NCBI GenBank assembly: GCA_030538075.1
Contig: JAUNUQ010000012.1
Span: forward strand, 1 to 64,000
Source: Tissierellia bacterium
GTDB taxonomy: Bacteria; Bacillota; Clostridia; Tissierellales; Peptoniphilaceae
Direction: 5' to 3'
DNA length: 64,000 nt
In this document: one piece after another, positions 34,979-44,727 of the stretch
How the letters are laid out: every line of letters starts with the position of its first letter
Numbering within the stretch: the stretch's first letter is position 1
Program-made: the position numbers and the translations under genes
Notes under the pieces: generated by a model
What the model saw: only the letters and a program-made list of their open reading frames with translations
Database searches by the model: none
What the model was told of the DNA's origin: nothing

Positions 34979-37717
34979 ATGCGAAAATTATACGATAGAT
35001 TACTACGGAGTAAATACCGTAATATATACATAATGCTCTTTTTTATTTTGATTACATCTTTGATCCATCTACCTTATTTCGTAGAGCCCCGTAGACTATT
35101 GGGAACGGCTGGAGGCGATATGACGGGTCAGTTGTACCCATTTCGCTATTTTCTTTCAAATAATCTGGAGAAGGGGAACCTCTTTTACTCCTTTCAGTAT
35201 GGTCTCGGCGGAGATTTCTTTACAGAGTTATCTTATTACTATACGACATCCCCGATATTCTATATTTCCTTTTTCTTATCAAAATTTTTTCGATTTGCCC
35301 TTGAGAGCTACTATACTGCCATAAACCAGGTCTTGCTGACGAGTATATTCTGTAAGGTCTTATCGATGCTCTTTATGTATTTGTTATTGGATTACGAGAC
35401 AAAGAAGTTTTGTAAAACGGAAAGGGAGAAGGAGAGATTCACTTTCTACAATTTGATCGGCGCTCTGGTCTATGGGCTTTCGACGATTGGGATCGCAAAT
35501 TATTCCACCTTTGACTTTTTCGCAGACTCAATGGTCTATCTGCCCTTGATTTGTCTTGGGCTTAGGAAATACGATCGGGAAGGAAAGCCTTGGCTCTTTG
35601 TGCTGTCTTTTGGCATGATGGTGATGAGCAATTTTTATTTTGCCTATATGAATTGTATTTACCTGGCAATCTTTGCCCTGTTTATCAGCATAAGATATGA
35701 GAGCTTGAGATCGTCTTTGACCGATATCGCGCGCCGATCTGTTTTGGTACTTCTGGGATTTGGATTGGGCGCAGCTGGCTTTATCCCGTCCATTTATGCT
35801 TTTTTTAGCGCAGACAGAGAGAAGATCCTGGTCTCATCTAGGTTTTTGTTGGACGGGGACCAGGTAATCCCCATGATCAAGAGGTTTTTTACAGATCCGT
35901 TTCTCTTTGGAGGGATCGCCATCTTTGTATTGGGATTTGCGATTTTGGCTTTCAGAAAAAGAGCAGTCAACCGAAAAGTGGCTCTGGCACTGTTTTGGTT
36001 TTCGATGATCTTTTCCCCTTGGGTTCTTTCCCTCATGAACGGATTGTCCTGTGAATCCTTTCGGTGGTACTATTTAATCGCATTCTCCATCGCATATGCA
36101 GTGCCGTCGTTGCTCGAGACCATATGGGAAAAAAAGCAAATAAGCTCTGAATTAGAGAAGTATTTCCGGCTCATTCGAGAACTGCTATTTGCTGTGGTCA
36201 TACTGTATTTCGCGGTATTTTTTTGGAAGGTCTATGGTAGCTCCGTTCAATGGGCAATCGATAAGATCACGATCATCTGGATCGTCTGGTGGATGACTTG
36301 GTTAGGTATCATCGGCATCGCTCTGATCAAGCGCACCAAGCTACAGTGGAGAATGGTTAGCTTGATCCTGCTGTTATCGGTCAATGGAATCATGATCAAT
36401 TATATCTATATTTACCGAACGTCTTCGTTTTTGCTGACAGAAGATGATTATATTTATCAATCTACTGCCTTTTACAACCCGGATGTATTTGAGGATGATT
36501 CATTTTATCGGGTATCCAACTGGCTAATTGAGGTTGGCAGCAAGGACAATCGTGCACGGAAGGAGAATACAGAGATGATTTTGGGCAATCATGGGCTCAC
36601 CTCCTATAATTCGTTGATCAAAAAAGATCTTATGCACTGGTTCAAATACGATCACAACGTGAACACAATCTACATCTCTCCCAGTCATTATAGAGGTCTG
36701 AACAACCGCCTATTCTTAGAGAATATATGGGGAGTGAAATATAAGATCAACACGGAGTCTCAGCCCTATGGAAATATGCAAAGGGAGAACAATGGAACGA
36801 TTTTCTACGAAAACGAGTATCCATTGGGTATCGATTTTTGGTATGACAGCTATCTTGCGAAAGATGACTATGACGCTTTCGGCCATGCTCAGCGCGACGC
36901 GGCATTGATGCAAGCTGCGGTGATCGAGAGGCCCGTGAACCTGAGAGAAGCAGAACTGGATGAGACGATTCAGAATCTGGGATTGGATTTCTCACAGATT
37001 ACCGCCCATGGCTGTCATTTTGAGAATGGTCATATCGAAGTACCATATGAGGAAGGGGAGCATATATGGGATGCCAACAAGGGAGAACTGATCATTCCAC
37101 TAGGGGAGAGGCCATCTGCAGGTGAGTTTCTCGTCAGCTTTGACTTAAAAACATTGGAAGGCTATCCGAAGGACGAGATATACAATTTTCGTCTCGTAGT
37201 GAATGATCAGATCACCTATCGGTATTCGGACACCTACAACTGGACCTATCTGCTCGATCAATATACCTATAAACTAGATGGAACTACAGATGAAATCCGC
37301 ATTGAACTCTCCCCTGGAAAATATGTGATGTCAGACTTGGAGTGCTGCTTTAGCTCCTATGAAAAGCTCGGGGAGTGGACGGATCAGCTGAACAAGTATA
37401 ATCTAAATCATCTGGTGGTACAAGATGGCTATATCAGCGGTGAGATTGAAAATGCTGAGAATGGAATCTTGGGATTAAATATACCCTATTGCAAGGGGTG
37501 GACCTGTAGGGTGGATGGAGAAAAGAAGGGTCTAATCGCCATAGATACGGTTCTAACCGGTATCTATCTAGAAGAGGGAAATCACCATATCCAACTCTCT
37601 TATTTCCCGCCCACACTAAAGCTGGTAATTGTTATAAGCCTGTGCACAATCGCAATACTACTTGTCCTTGCAGGTGAAAAGCGAATTCGGAGCAAAAAAA
37701 CAGGAGATAGAGGCTAG
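34979..37717 (+). CDS. YfhO-family membrane protein
   Basis: 912 aa. About 12-13 hydrophobic segments fill residues ~15-500; a soluble outer part follows (~500-880), then one last membrane segment and a basic tail. Seen: GTAGGDMTGQLYPFRYF near residue 40, with acidic residues in the first outer loop as in GT-C transferases, and FYxxTSPIFYISFF. YfhO proteins in Bacillus help glycosylate lipoteichoic acid or other surface polymers; a similar role here is inference. ATG follows GAGAGG. Codons look more AT-rich than in the neighbouring operon. Confidence 0.83.
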   Translation: MRKLYDRLLRSKYRNIYIMLFFILITSLIHLPYFVEPRRLLGTAGGDMTGQLYPFRYFLSNNLEKGNLFYSFQYGLGGDFFTELSYYYTTSPIFYISFFLSKFFRFALESYYTAINQVLLTSIFCKVLSMLFMYLLLDYETKKFCKTEREKERFTFYNLIGALVYGLSTIGIANYSTFDFFADSMVYLPLICLGLRKYDREGKPWLFVLSFGMMVMSNFYFAYMNCIYLAIFALFISIRYESLRSSLTDIARRSVLVLLGFGLGAAGFIPSIYAFFSADREKILVSSRFLLDGDQVIPMIKRFFTDPFLFGGIAIFVLGFAILAFRKRAVNRKVALALFWFSMIFSPWVLSLMNGLSCESFRWYYLIAFSIAYAVPSLLETIWEKKQISSELEKYFRLIRELLFAVVILYFAVFFWKVYGSSVQWAIDKITIIWIVWWMTWLGIIGIALIKRTKLQWRMVSLILLLSVNGIMINYIYIYRTSSFLLTEDDYIYQSTAFYNPDVFEDDSFYRVSNWLIEVGSKDNRARKENTEMILGNHGLTSYNSLIKKDLMHWFKYDHNVNTIYISPSHYRGLNNRLFLENIWGVKYKINTESQPYGNMQRENNGTIFYENEYPLGIDFWYDSYLAKDDYDAFGHAQRDAALMQAAVIERPVNLREAELDETIQNLGLDFSQITAHGCHFENGHIEVPYEEGEHIWDANKGELIIPLGERPSAGEFLVSFDLKTLEGYPKDEIYNFRLVVNDQITYRYSDTYNWTYLLDQYTYKLDGTTDEIRIELSPGKYVMSDLECCFSSYEKLGEWTDQLNKYNLNHLVVQDGYISGEIENAENGILGLNIPYCKGWTCRVDGEKKGLIAIDTVLTGIYLEEGNHHIQLSYFPPTLKLVIVISLCTIAILLVLAGEKRIRSKKTGDRG

Positions 37718-37746
37718 AAAATCTTTGCCCACTATCTCCTGTTTTT
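37699..37746 (+). terminator. Bidirectional terminator between yfhO-like and GDPD genes
   Basis: AACAGGAGATAG (37699-37710) pairs with CTATCTCCTGTT (37732-37743), followed by Ts; preceded by As, so it also works for the minus-strand gene. The left arm lies inside the last codons of the plus-strand gene. Confidence 0.82.
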
Positions 37747-39573
37747 CTATTTTTGTGAAAGTAGTTCCAGTAATGCGTCAATTCCCGTCTTCGTCGTACG
37801 CTGCTTCAGAGCCGCCTTCACATTTGTGATCTGATCTGTGATGATGGCGTCCACTTCCGAGTTCACAAATCGATGGATGGATTCCTCTGTGTTGACGGTC
37901 CAGACGACTGCTTTCTTGTCGTTTATCTGGACTGTATCGACATTTGAGACAGTAGCTGCATCCTCTTCCATGACGAGGTAATTTCCCTTGAGGCCGCCGA
38001 TATCCCCAAAGGCCAAAAAGTAGAGATAGCCCGTTTGGATGTCAGGGTGTTTTTCAGAGATATAGGTGATCATATTGTAATCCAATGAGAGGATGACAGC
38101 AGAGTGGAGCATTTTTCGATCTCGAATCAGCTTGGCCACATCATCTGCCATCTGTTGATCTGCTGATTCTCCCTTTAGCTCGATATACACGCCGATTTTG
38201 CCGTTGGAATAGTCCAGGAATTCTTCGAGACCAGCCACAGGCTGTGGACCTTCGTCGGAATCCAGGGGACTTTGGACCTGTAGCTTTTTTATTTGTTCAT
38301 AGGTCATTTCAAGGGATGAGCGGTCTTCTCCTGCAACCCTTTTAAAGGTCTTGTCGTGGTTTAGGATATATTTCCCATCGGCAGTGCGCTGTACGTCGAT
38401 CTCCGTCCAGTCGCAGCCGAGTTCTACCGCTTTTTTTGCTCCAGCGATGGTGTTTTCCGCTGCATGGACACCACCGCCCCTGTGGGCGACAACTTGGATC
38501 GCCTTTGGGTCGAAGATGACATGTTCAAAGACATAGCCCACGGGGATGCTAAATAGGGAGATTAATAAAATTGTGAGTACGAAAAGCGTCTTTTTTCTCC
38601 GCAGCATCCGATCGATCAAGGAGTTCTTCGTCTTGGCCGGCAGCTGGGGAATGGAGTCTTCTAATGAAGCTAAAGAGGAATCCCCTTTAATGAAATCAAA
38701 GTAGAGCCTGGTCAGCTGGAACAAGATGATCGGTACGACAAAGAGTCCGATTAGACTGGCAGTGAGATCTTGGATCATCTTGAATAGGACCTTCAAACCA
38801 CCAGTGATTGAGTTGTTCAAGGGTAGTGATCTTAAAAGCCAATCTGTTCCAAAAAACCAGAGGACCGAGATCAAGGTGATCGCCAATAAACTGAAAAAGG
38901 CGAAGACAAGGAACTGTTTAAAGAGTTTTCCCTTGTTTTTTCGAATGAGCCGGGAGCTAGAGGCCATGGCTGCCCCTGCATCCATATTGCCAAGCAACAT
39001 AAAATGGGGCACTAAAATCAGCCGAAAACTGAGGATGGATAGTAGGACTAGAACCAGCCCATAGGCGATGGAATAGCTGGGTTTTGAGCCGATGAATTCC
39101 ATAATAAAGTTGGGGACTCGAAGCCATTTCATAAAGCTCACTGAGACTCCAAATCCGGTCAGGGGTACCAAGACGATAAAATAGAGAATGACTAGAATTC
39201 CCATGGGATGGAATAATTTAGGGACCTGTCTGAGATTGGACTTAAAAAGGACCCAATAGCTGCTCTCGGGCATCCCTTTCATATGGGCTGCACTGATTTG
39301 GATAAAGCCAAAGATCTCTACGATGATGCCAAAGAGGATGATGATCAATAAAAGGCCAAGAAAGATCAGGCCTTGGGGAGATCGGAGAAAACGAAAAAGG
39401 AGATTATTGCTGATGGCATCATAGCCTTCGGTGTAGATCAAGATTTGGGTGAGCAACCAAAAACTAGGGAGTATCAGAAGGGAGAACAGCATCTTGGTCA
39501 CGATCTGATACTTGAAAAAGGACTCCAGTAATTTATAGTAGTCTTTACGATTATGGAATAGTTCAAGTTTCAT
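37747..39573 (-). CDS. Membrane glycerophosphodiester phosphodiesterase
   Basis: 608 aa. Residues ~1-350 are membrane-spanning (about 8 segments), matching the GDPD membrane-associated domain. The C-terminal ~250 residues are the GDPD barrel: VVAHRGGGVHAAENT holds the catalytic H and R, CDWTEIDVQRTADG the metal ligands E and D, and ILNHDKTF the second His. It would cleave glycerophosphodiesters, from lipids or teichoic acid, to glycerol-3-phosphate, outside the cell judging by the topology. ATG follows AGGAGG. Confidence 0.92.
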   Translation of the reverse strand: MKLELFHNRKDYYKLLESFFKYQIVTKMLFSLLILPSFWLLTQILIYTEGYDAISNNLLFRFLRSPQGLIFLGLLLIIILFGIIVEIFGFIQISAAHMKGMPESSYWVLFKSNLRQVPKLFHPMGILVILYFIVLVPLTGFGVSVSFMKWLRVPNFIMEFIGSKPSYSIAYGLVLVLLSILSFRLILVPHFMLLGNMDAGAAMASSSRLIRKNKGKLFKQFLVFAFFSLLAITLISVLWFFGTDWLLRSLPLNNSITGGLKVLFKMIQDLTASLIGLFVVPIILFQLTRLYFDFIKGDSSLASLEDSIPQLPAKTKNSLIDRMLRRKKTLFVLTILLISLFSIPVGYVFEHVIFDPKAIQVVAHRGGGVHAAENTIAGAKKAVELGCDWTEIDVQRTADGKYILNHDKTFKRVAGEDRSSLEMTYEQIKKLQVQSPLDSDEGPQPVAGLEEFLDYSNGKIGVYIELKGESADQQMADDVAKLIRDRKMLHSAVILSLDYNMITYISEKHPDIQTGYLYFLAFGDIGGLKGNYLVMEEDAATVSNVDTVQINDKKAVVWTVNTEESIHRFVNSEVDAIITDQITNVKAALKQRTTKTGIDALLELLSQK

Positions 39574-39590
39574 ATTTTCCTCCTTAAGGG

Positions 39591-39599
39591 ATTATACCA
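39591..39599 (-). promoter_or_regulatory. Candidate extended -10 promoter of the GDPD gene
   Basis: Minus-strand TGGTATAAT ends 17 bases before the ATG at 39573, which would leave a 5' UTR of only about 10 bases holding the AGGAGG. No -35 is visible, so a more distant promoter is possible. Confidence 0.35.
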
Positions 39600-39709
39600 T
39601 AGAGAGGGTTTGGAATGGCTAGCTTTATTTGTGTTGTTTTTTCCTAGAATTCTTTTGACTCCCTTATCTATTGCGAGAATTAAGATTGATTTCTAAATTC
39701 TGATTTTCA

Positions 39710-39718
39710 TGTTACAAT
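39710..39718 (+). promoter_or_regulatory. Extended -10 promoter of the DUF401 gene
   Basis: TGTTACAAT: TGn plus TACAAT, 25 bases before the ATG at 39744. A weak -35 only. Confidence 0.45.
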
Positions 39719-39743
39719 ATCAAAAGAAGGAGGGCTTAGGTCC

Positions 39744-40961
39744 ATGAGGGAGCTACTCGCCGTGATATTGGCATTTGCCACAATTCCCATACTAACAAAA
39801 AAACGTGTCCCCATAGGGGGCTCTATTTGTATTTGTGCCCTGCTGATGGCCCTATTAGCTGGCCTGCCCTTCCATGTGATGGGAGATGTGGTGCAGGTCG
39901 TCTTCACGGACCCCAGACGCCTCGAACAATACGCCATCGTCCTTCAGATTGGAGTGTTGGGGACTCTGCTGAAGAAATACAATATCATTGATAAAGTGAT
40001 CGAGCATCTGTCGGGGATTTTTCGAGATAAGAGAGCTCTATTGATGCTGATTCCAGCCATGGTTGGAATGCTCGTAGTGCCTGGGGGTGCGATTATCTCA
40101 GCGCCCTTCATCGACCGCCTGGGTGAGGGCACTAAGATCTCAAAAGCGGATCGTGGAATCATCAATCTCATCTTTCGTCATATCAGTATGAATGTCCTGC
40201 CCTATTCCAATGGCCTATTGATGGTGGCATTCTTGTTGCCCCAGATCGACATCTATCATTTTATCGGCTTAAATTTGCTATTTATCCTGATCTATGTCGT
40301 CCTGGGATATCTGCTCTATATTCGAAAGGTTGATGGCCGGGTGGAGGAGGTCGAAGGTAGCTTTTTATCCCATGGTGCTGGAGCTCTACTGTACACGGCG
40401 CCTATTTATACCGCAGTATTTCTCAACCTGCTCTTCGGCGTTCCCTTCCATTTGGGCATGCTGGTCAATTTGGGCATCGTCTTTCTCTTGCATCCCAATA
40501 AGAACTACCTTCGTGACGCCTTGGAAGGAGTCAACTTAAGCATCCTGTTGACCTTCTTTGGAGTCTATATGATTCAAGAGACCATTTCCAAAATGGACGG
40601 GCTGAATGCATTATTCGTCACCCTCTTCCAAAACCCAGCCACCATATTATTTGCCATCGTCTTGATCGCTCTATTCTTTGGCTTTACCACCGGGTTTCAT
40701 CCCACGGCTCTAGGGGTGATGCTGCCCATCATCGCCGCCTTGGGGATGAGCTACGAGAAAACCCTCGTCTATGGCCATCTCGTCTTTATCTGGAGCTTCC
40801 TAGGCTACCAATTTTCTCCCTTTCACCTATGTCAGCTCTTCACCTGTGAGTATCTGGGGGTCTCAACGGACGAAATATATAGCGGATACAAACCCTATGT
40901 GCTGTGGCTAGTGGGACTGACGGTGGTTTATACGGTGGGGTTGTTGTTGATCATTCAGTGA
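39744..40961 (+). CDS. DUF401-family membrane transporter-like protein
   Basis: 405 aa, about 10-11 hydrophobic segments without a signal sequence. Blocks VVPGGAIISAPFIDRLGE (~110-127), NLIFRHISMNVLPYSNGLL (~147-165) and FTTGFHPTALGVMLPII (~313-329) repeat a Gly/Pro-rich hairpin pattern like that of ion-transporter-superfamily permeases. I recognise it as DUF401. Substrate unknown. Single-gene unit with its own promoter and terminator. Confidence 0.78.
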   Translation: MRELLAVILAFATIPILTKKRVPIGGSICICALLMALLAGLPFHVMGDVVQVVFTDPRRLEQYAIVLQIGVLGTLLKKYNIIDKVIEHLSGIFRDKRALLMLIPAMVGMLVVPGGAIISAPFIDRLGEGTKISKADRGIINLIFRHISMNVLPYSNGLLMVAFLLPQIDIYHFIGLNLLFILIYVVLGYLLYIRKVDGRVEEVEGSFLSHGAGALLYTAPIYTAVFLNLLFGVPFHLGMLVNLGIVFLLHPNKNYLRDALEGVNLSILLTFFGVYMIQETISKMDGLNALFVTLFQNPATILFAIVLIALFFGFTTGFHPTALGVMLPIIAALGMSYEKTLVYGHLVFIWSFLGYQFSPFHLCQLFTCEYLGVSTDEIYSGYKPYVLWLVGLTVVYTVGLLLIIQ

Positions 40962-41067
40962 GTTTGCATTTTTAGGATCGTATACTGATAATTAGACAGG
41001 ACAAGATCGAATAGATAGAAGGAATCTGATACATGGTCTTCGTAATGGGAATTCAAGTTCTAGATTC

Positions 41068-41098
41068 AACCCAGGATAAATCCATCCTGGGTTTTTTG
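41068..41098 (+). terminator. Terminator of the DUF401 gene
   Basis: ACCCAGGAT (41069-41077) pairs with ATCCTGGGT (41084-41092), then six Ts. Confidence 0.9.
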
Positions 41099-41111
41099 CT
41101 TCATAAAAATC

Positions 41112-41120
41112 TGGTATACT
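41112..41120 (+). promoter_or_regulatory. Extended -10 promoter of sfsA
   Basis: TGGTATACT (TGn plus TATACT), 22 bases before the TTG start at 41143; it lies directly after the terminator. Confidence 0.5.
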
Positions 41121-41142
41121 GCTGATAAATAGGGGTGATAGT

Positions 41143-41856
41143 TTGAGTTATGATTATGAGGGAAACATCCATTCAGCCATTTTTCACCGCCGCCTGAACC
41201 GATTTGTAGCGGAGGTGGAATTGGATGGAAAAATGGTGCTGGCACATGTGAAAAATACAGGCAGATTACCGGAATTGCTCGTCGAGGGGGCTCTGTGCTA
41301 TCTACAGGAATCCAAGAGCCTAGTACGTAAGACGAAATACGACTTACTCACCATTGAGTATATGGGGAATCTGGTCAATCTGGATTCTCAGGTATCGAAT
41401 AAAGTGGTCCAAAGAGCATTTGAGCAGGGCTTAATCGAAGGCTGGGAGGGGATTGACCGCATAGAGAATGAGGTATCGGTGGGAAACTCTCGACTGGATC
41501 TCAGAGTTCAAAAGGGCGAGCGGATCCTATATGTAGAGGTTAAGGGAGTGAACTTGGTGTTACCAGGGGGACATGCTCGCTTTCCAGATGCTCCAACCCA
41601 GCGAGGTACCAAGCATCTCAGAGAGCTGATCCAGCTGGTGCAACAGGGATATCAGGCGATGGTGCTTTTTTTGATCATGCGGGAGGATGCAGTAGATTTT
41701 GCACCTAATGGGAAGATGGATCCAGCTTTTGCAGAAGCATTCTATGAAGCTAGGGACTCTGGGGTGGATATCCGAATTTATGATACTAAGATCTTGCCGG
41801 CATCTGTGTGCTTTCATAATCCGGTACCCCTTGCAGGGCGAGAAAATCGGATGTAA
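41143..41856 (+). CDS. sfsA: SfsA-family DNA/RNA nuclease
   Basis: 237 aa, usual size. Starts at TTG after AGGGGTGATAG. An OB-like N-terminal domain (HVKNTGRLPELL near 31-42) leads to a PD-(D/E)xK-type nuclease core: RLDLRV (D near 118) and LYVEVKGVNL (E and K near 131-133), then FPDAPTQRGTKHLREL. First named for sugar fermentation stimulation; later work describes nuclease activity. Its link to the neighbouring cobT is only positional. Confidence 0.93.
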   Translation: MSYDYEGNIHSAIFHRRLNRFVAEVELDGKMVLAHVKNTGRLPELLVEGALCYLQESKSLVRKTKYDLLTIEYMGNLVNLDSQVSNKVVQRAFEQGLIEGWEGIDRIENEVSVGNSRLDLRVQKGERILYVEVKGVNLVLPGGHARFPDAPTQRGTKHLRELIQLVQQGYQAMVLFLIMREDAVDFAPNGKMDPAFAEAFYEARDSGVDIRIYDTKILPASVCFHNPVPLAGRENRM

Positions 41857-41917
41857 GTCTCTGTGAGTATATGATATGATACTCTCGGAGTTAAGCTCTA
41901 GATGAAAGGAGAATGGG

Positions 41918-43018
41918 ATGGAAATGCAATCAAAAATGGGACTGCTTCAGGAGACTCTCGAGAGTATACGGCCATTAAATTATGAGATGATGGTCGAAGC
42001 TAAGGACATTTGGGACTCGCTGACGCATCCAGTGGGCAGTTTGGGTCAATTGGAGGAGATGACGATCCGGCTGGCTGGGATCACGGGTGAACCGATCTCG
42101 TCCTTGGAAAAAAGAGGGATCGTCGTGATGGCGGCGGATAATGGGGTCTACGCCGAGGATGTGAGTTCCAGTCCCCAGGTGTTTTCCCTATTGTTATCAG
42201 AGGCGATGGCTCGGGGAGAGACGGGGGTTGCCGCCTTGGCTGCTCGGCAAAAGGCAGAAGTCGTTGTTGTGGATATCGGCTTGATATCAGATGGTACATA
42301 TGATAAACGGATACGAAACTGCTGTATTCGAAAGGGGACAAAAAACATCGCCAATGAGGCGGCGATGACCCGGGAAGAGGCGATCCAAGCCATTGAAGTG
42401 GGGATTTCGATTGCAGATGAACTCTTCGAAAAGGGCTTTGATATTTTGGGTACAGGGGAATTGGGCATTGCCAATACGACCACTTCATCGGCTGTGCTGG
42501 CGGCATTTACCAGTGCTCCCATCGAGGACTGTGTCGGTCTGGGAGGTGGAATTACAGATGCGCAGTTGATTAAAAAAAGAGCGGTGGTGCGCCGAGCTGT
42601 TGCCAGGCTGAAAGGGGAGACCCAAGATGTGATCGAAGTGCTGGCGCAGGTGGGAGGACTGGACATATGCGGCTTAGTCGGTGTGTTCCTATCTGCTGCG
42701 AAAAACCGCAGGCCCGTGGTGATTGACGGTCTGATCTCCTCGGTGGCAGCACTTGCTGCGAAGCGGCTCCATCCCATCAGCGTCGACTATATGTTTGCCT
42801 CCCATCTCTCTAAGGAGGTTGCAGCGGCCTTTGTATTGCAAGAGCTCTGTCTAAAGCCCTTAGTCACGCTCGATATGAGGCTAGGCGAGGGATCAGGATG
42901 TCCCTTTACCTTTGATATACTGGACAGTGCCCTCTATGCGATGACCCATATGGGGACCTATGATAAGACGGGAATTACAGAGGGGATTTTGGTCAATATT
43001 CGAGACCGAGAAGTATAG
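41918..43018 (+). CDS. cobT: Nicotinate-nucleotide:dimethylbenzimidazole phosphoribosyltransferase
   Basis: 366 aa. Makes alpha-ribazole phosphate for the lower nucleotide loop of cobalamin. Seen: DSLTHPVGSLGQLE (~30-43), MAADNGVYAEDVSSSPQ (~69-85), GTGELGIANTTTSSA (~179-193), VGLGGGI and the catalytic-Glu motif DMRLGEGSGCPF near residue 325. ATG follows AAAGGAG. It belongs functionally with cobD, cbiB and the CobQ-like gene at 13138-15975, though 26 kb away. Confidence 0.95.
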   Translation: MEMQSKMGLLQETLESIRPLNYEMMVEAKDIWDSLTHPVGSLGQLEEMTIRLAGITGEPISSLEKRGIVVMAADNGVYAEDVSSSPQVFSLLLSEAMARGETGVAALAARQKAEVVVVDIGLISDGTYDKRIRNCCIRKGTKNIANEAAMTREEAIQAIEVGISIADELFEKGFDILGTGELGIANTTTSSAVLAAFTSAPIEDCVGLGGGITDAQLIKKRAVVRRAVARLKGETQDVIEVLAQVGGLDICGLVGVFLSAAKNRRPVVIDGLISSVAALAAKRLHPISVDYMFASHLSKEVAAAFVLQELCLKPLVTLDMRLGEGSGCPFTFDILDSALYAMTHMGTYDKTGITEGILVNIRDREV

Positions 43019-43034
43019 TAAGTCTTATAAACAG

Positions 43035-43079
43035 CAGGCCATTGTAAGTCAATCGGATTTACAATGGCCTGTGTTTTGT
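43035..43079 (+). terminator. Bidirectional terminator between cobT and aroQ
   Basis: CAGGCCATTGTAA (43035-43047) pairs with TTACAATGGCCTG (43059-43071), then TGTTTTGTT. It also follows the end of the minus-strand aro operon. Confidence 0.82.
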
Positions 43080-43513
43080 TATTTACTATACTTTTCAACG
43101 AGATATTCCAATCCCTCAATATATCCCTGAAACCCCTTCCCGGCGATGGTCTTTTCACAATAGAGAGAAGGATAGGACCATTTGCGGAATTCTTCCCTTG
43201 TGTTGATATCGGAGAGATGGATCTCTACTGCGGGGAGCCCGACGGCTTTTAGGGCGTCTAAGATGGCGATGGAGGTATGGGTGTAGGCGGCTGGATTGAT
43301 GAGAATGGCATCGTATTTGTCAAAGGCCATCTGAATCCAGTCGACGAGCTCTCCTTCGTGATTGGATTGGAGGCATTTGATGGATACTCCCAATTTTTCA
43401 CCATGGGTGGTGATCAGCTCTTCTAAGTCCTGAAGCCTCTGTGTACCGTAGATATCTGGTTCTCTCAGTCCCAACAAATTGAGATTAGGGCCGTTAATCA
43501 TCAGTATTCTCAT
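43079..43513 (-). CDS. aroQ: Type II 3-dehydroquinate dehydratase
   Basis: 144 aa from ATG at 43513, chosen because GGAGG lies 6-10 bases upstream and the protein then starts MRILMINGPNLNLLG, the family N-terminus; the frame is open back to 43573 inside the previous gene. Catalytic Tyr is in DIYGTQ (~23), NPAAYTHTS holds the Asn-Pro-Ala block (~73-81), and VEIHLSDINTREEFR (~96-110) holds the catalytic His. Dehydrates 3-dehydroquinate to 3-dehydroshikimate. Last gene of the aro operon, overlapping the fusion gene by 20 bases. Confidence 0.96.
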   Translation of the reverse strand: MRILMINGPNLNLLGLREPDIYGTQRLQDLEELITTHGEKLGVSIKCLQSNHEGELVDWIQMAFDKYDAILINPAAYTHTSIAILDALKAVGLPAVEIHLSDINTREEFRKWSYPSLYCEKTIAGKGFQGYIEGLEYLVEKYSK

Positions 43514-44726
43514 AAAAATCCTCCACGATGCGCTCGGCTGTGACATTGAACCGGACATTCCGAAGATAGACATCGGCGAAGTCTCGGTATTTGGGTTTGC
43601 GTATGCGGTACATCTTAAAGAGGGAGTTTTGATTCTTGGACAGGGGTCTGTCCTTTGTGGCCAGTTTCTTGATGTTTCGGTCGATCCAATAGATCCGCCC
43701 GTTTTGCGCTAGGGGATGCTTGTTACGAGGATCTAAGATGACGCCCCCTCCTGTGGCCAAGACGACTCCCAGCTTCTTTCCAAGCTCTTCGGTGACTTGC
43801 CTCTCCAGTTTTCGAAAATGGGCTTCTCCGCTCTCTTCAAAGATCTGTGGGATGGAACGCCTCTCTCGTCTTACGATTTCATGATCTAAGTCGATGAAGG
43901 TCTTCCCAGTGAGCTTGGCCACCCTCTTGCCGACGGTGGTCTTGCCGGAACCGGGCATGCCGACCAAGACGATGTTTTGGCTCTCCTGCTGAAGCTGTCT
44001 GAGGACTTCCTCCGTTTTCTCATCGGAGATTTTTGTGCCCGTGAAGAGCTCTGCCGCTGCCTTTGCTTGGGCGACCAGCATCGGGAGTCCTCCAGAATAG
44101 GGGATTCCTCGCTCCTTCGCCTGAAGTAGGAGCTCAGATCGCAGGGGATTGTAGATCACATCGACGACGGCTTTCAGCTTTGGAAATGGATCCAAAGAGA
44201 GGGCCGTTTTTCCGTTATGGGGATACATCCCCACTGGTGTGGTATTGATCAAAATGGTCCCATGGGCGTAGGCTTTGGCATCGGACAGAAAGGGTTTGGT
44301 ACTTCGGCTCAGGATGACAAAGGGGATCCCCCGATGCCGAAGTACAGCGGAAACAGTTTTTGATGTGGCTCCGTCTCCTATGATGATCCCAAGGTCCTTT
44401 CCATGGGGTATTTCCATGCGCTCAAGCAAGTAATCAAATCCATAGAAATCTGTATTATCGCCGGTGATCTGGCGATTTTTATCGATGACGATGGTGTTCA
44501 CACAGCCGATGGAGCGAGCTCTATCCGTTAAGGTATTGCAGAACTTGAGCACGGTCTCCTTATAGGGGATGGTGACATTTAGACCCTGGATTTTTGGATC
44601 GGCGAGGAGCTCTTCAATTTGATCTTCTTCTCGTTCGAATAACTCATAGCTGTAATCGGCAAAGAGTCCATGAATCTTGGGCGACAAGCTGTGTCCAAGG
44701 GTCTTTCCCAACAGGCCGTATTTCAT
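43494..44726 (-). CDS. Fused shikimate dehydrogenase - shikimate kinase
   Basis: 410 aa with two complete enzymes. Residues 1-~245 are AroE: GHSLSPKIHG (11-20), NVTIPYKE with catalytic K56, NTDFYGF with D93, a GDGATS nucleotide-binding turn (117-122) and a C-terminal GLPMLVAQA (213-221). Residues ~250-410 are AroK: Walker A GMPGSGKTT (256-264), FIDLDHEIVRRE, GEAHFRKLE and ATGGGVIL. It carries out two non-adjacent halves of the same path: dehydroshikimate to shikimate, then shikimate to its 3-phosphate. The junction is a short charged helix (~233-249). It starts 1 base after pheA. Confidence 0.95.
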   Translation of the reverse strand: MKYGLLGKTLGHSLSPKIHGLFADYSYELFEREEDQIEELLADPKIQGLNVTIPYKETVLKFCNTLTDRARSIGCVNTIVIDKNRQITGDNTDFYGFDYLLERMEIPHGKDLGIIIGDGATSKTVSAVLRHRGIPFVILSRSTKPFLSDAKAYAHGTILINTTPVGMYPHNGKTALSLDPFPKLKAVVDVIYNPLRSELLLQAKERGIPYSGGLPMLVAQAKAAAELFTGTKISDEKTEEVLRQLQQESQNIVLVGMPGSGKTTVGKRVAKLTGKTFIDLDHEIVRRERRSIPQIFEESGEAHFRKLERQVTEELGKKLGVVLATGGGVILDPRNKHPLAQNGRIYWIDRNIKKLATKDRPLSKNQNSLFKMYRIRKPKYRDFADVYLRNVRFNVTAERIVEDFYENTDD

Positions 44727-44727
44727 A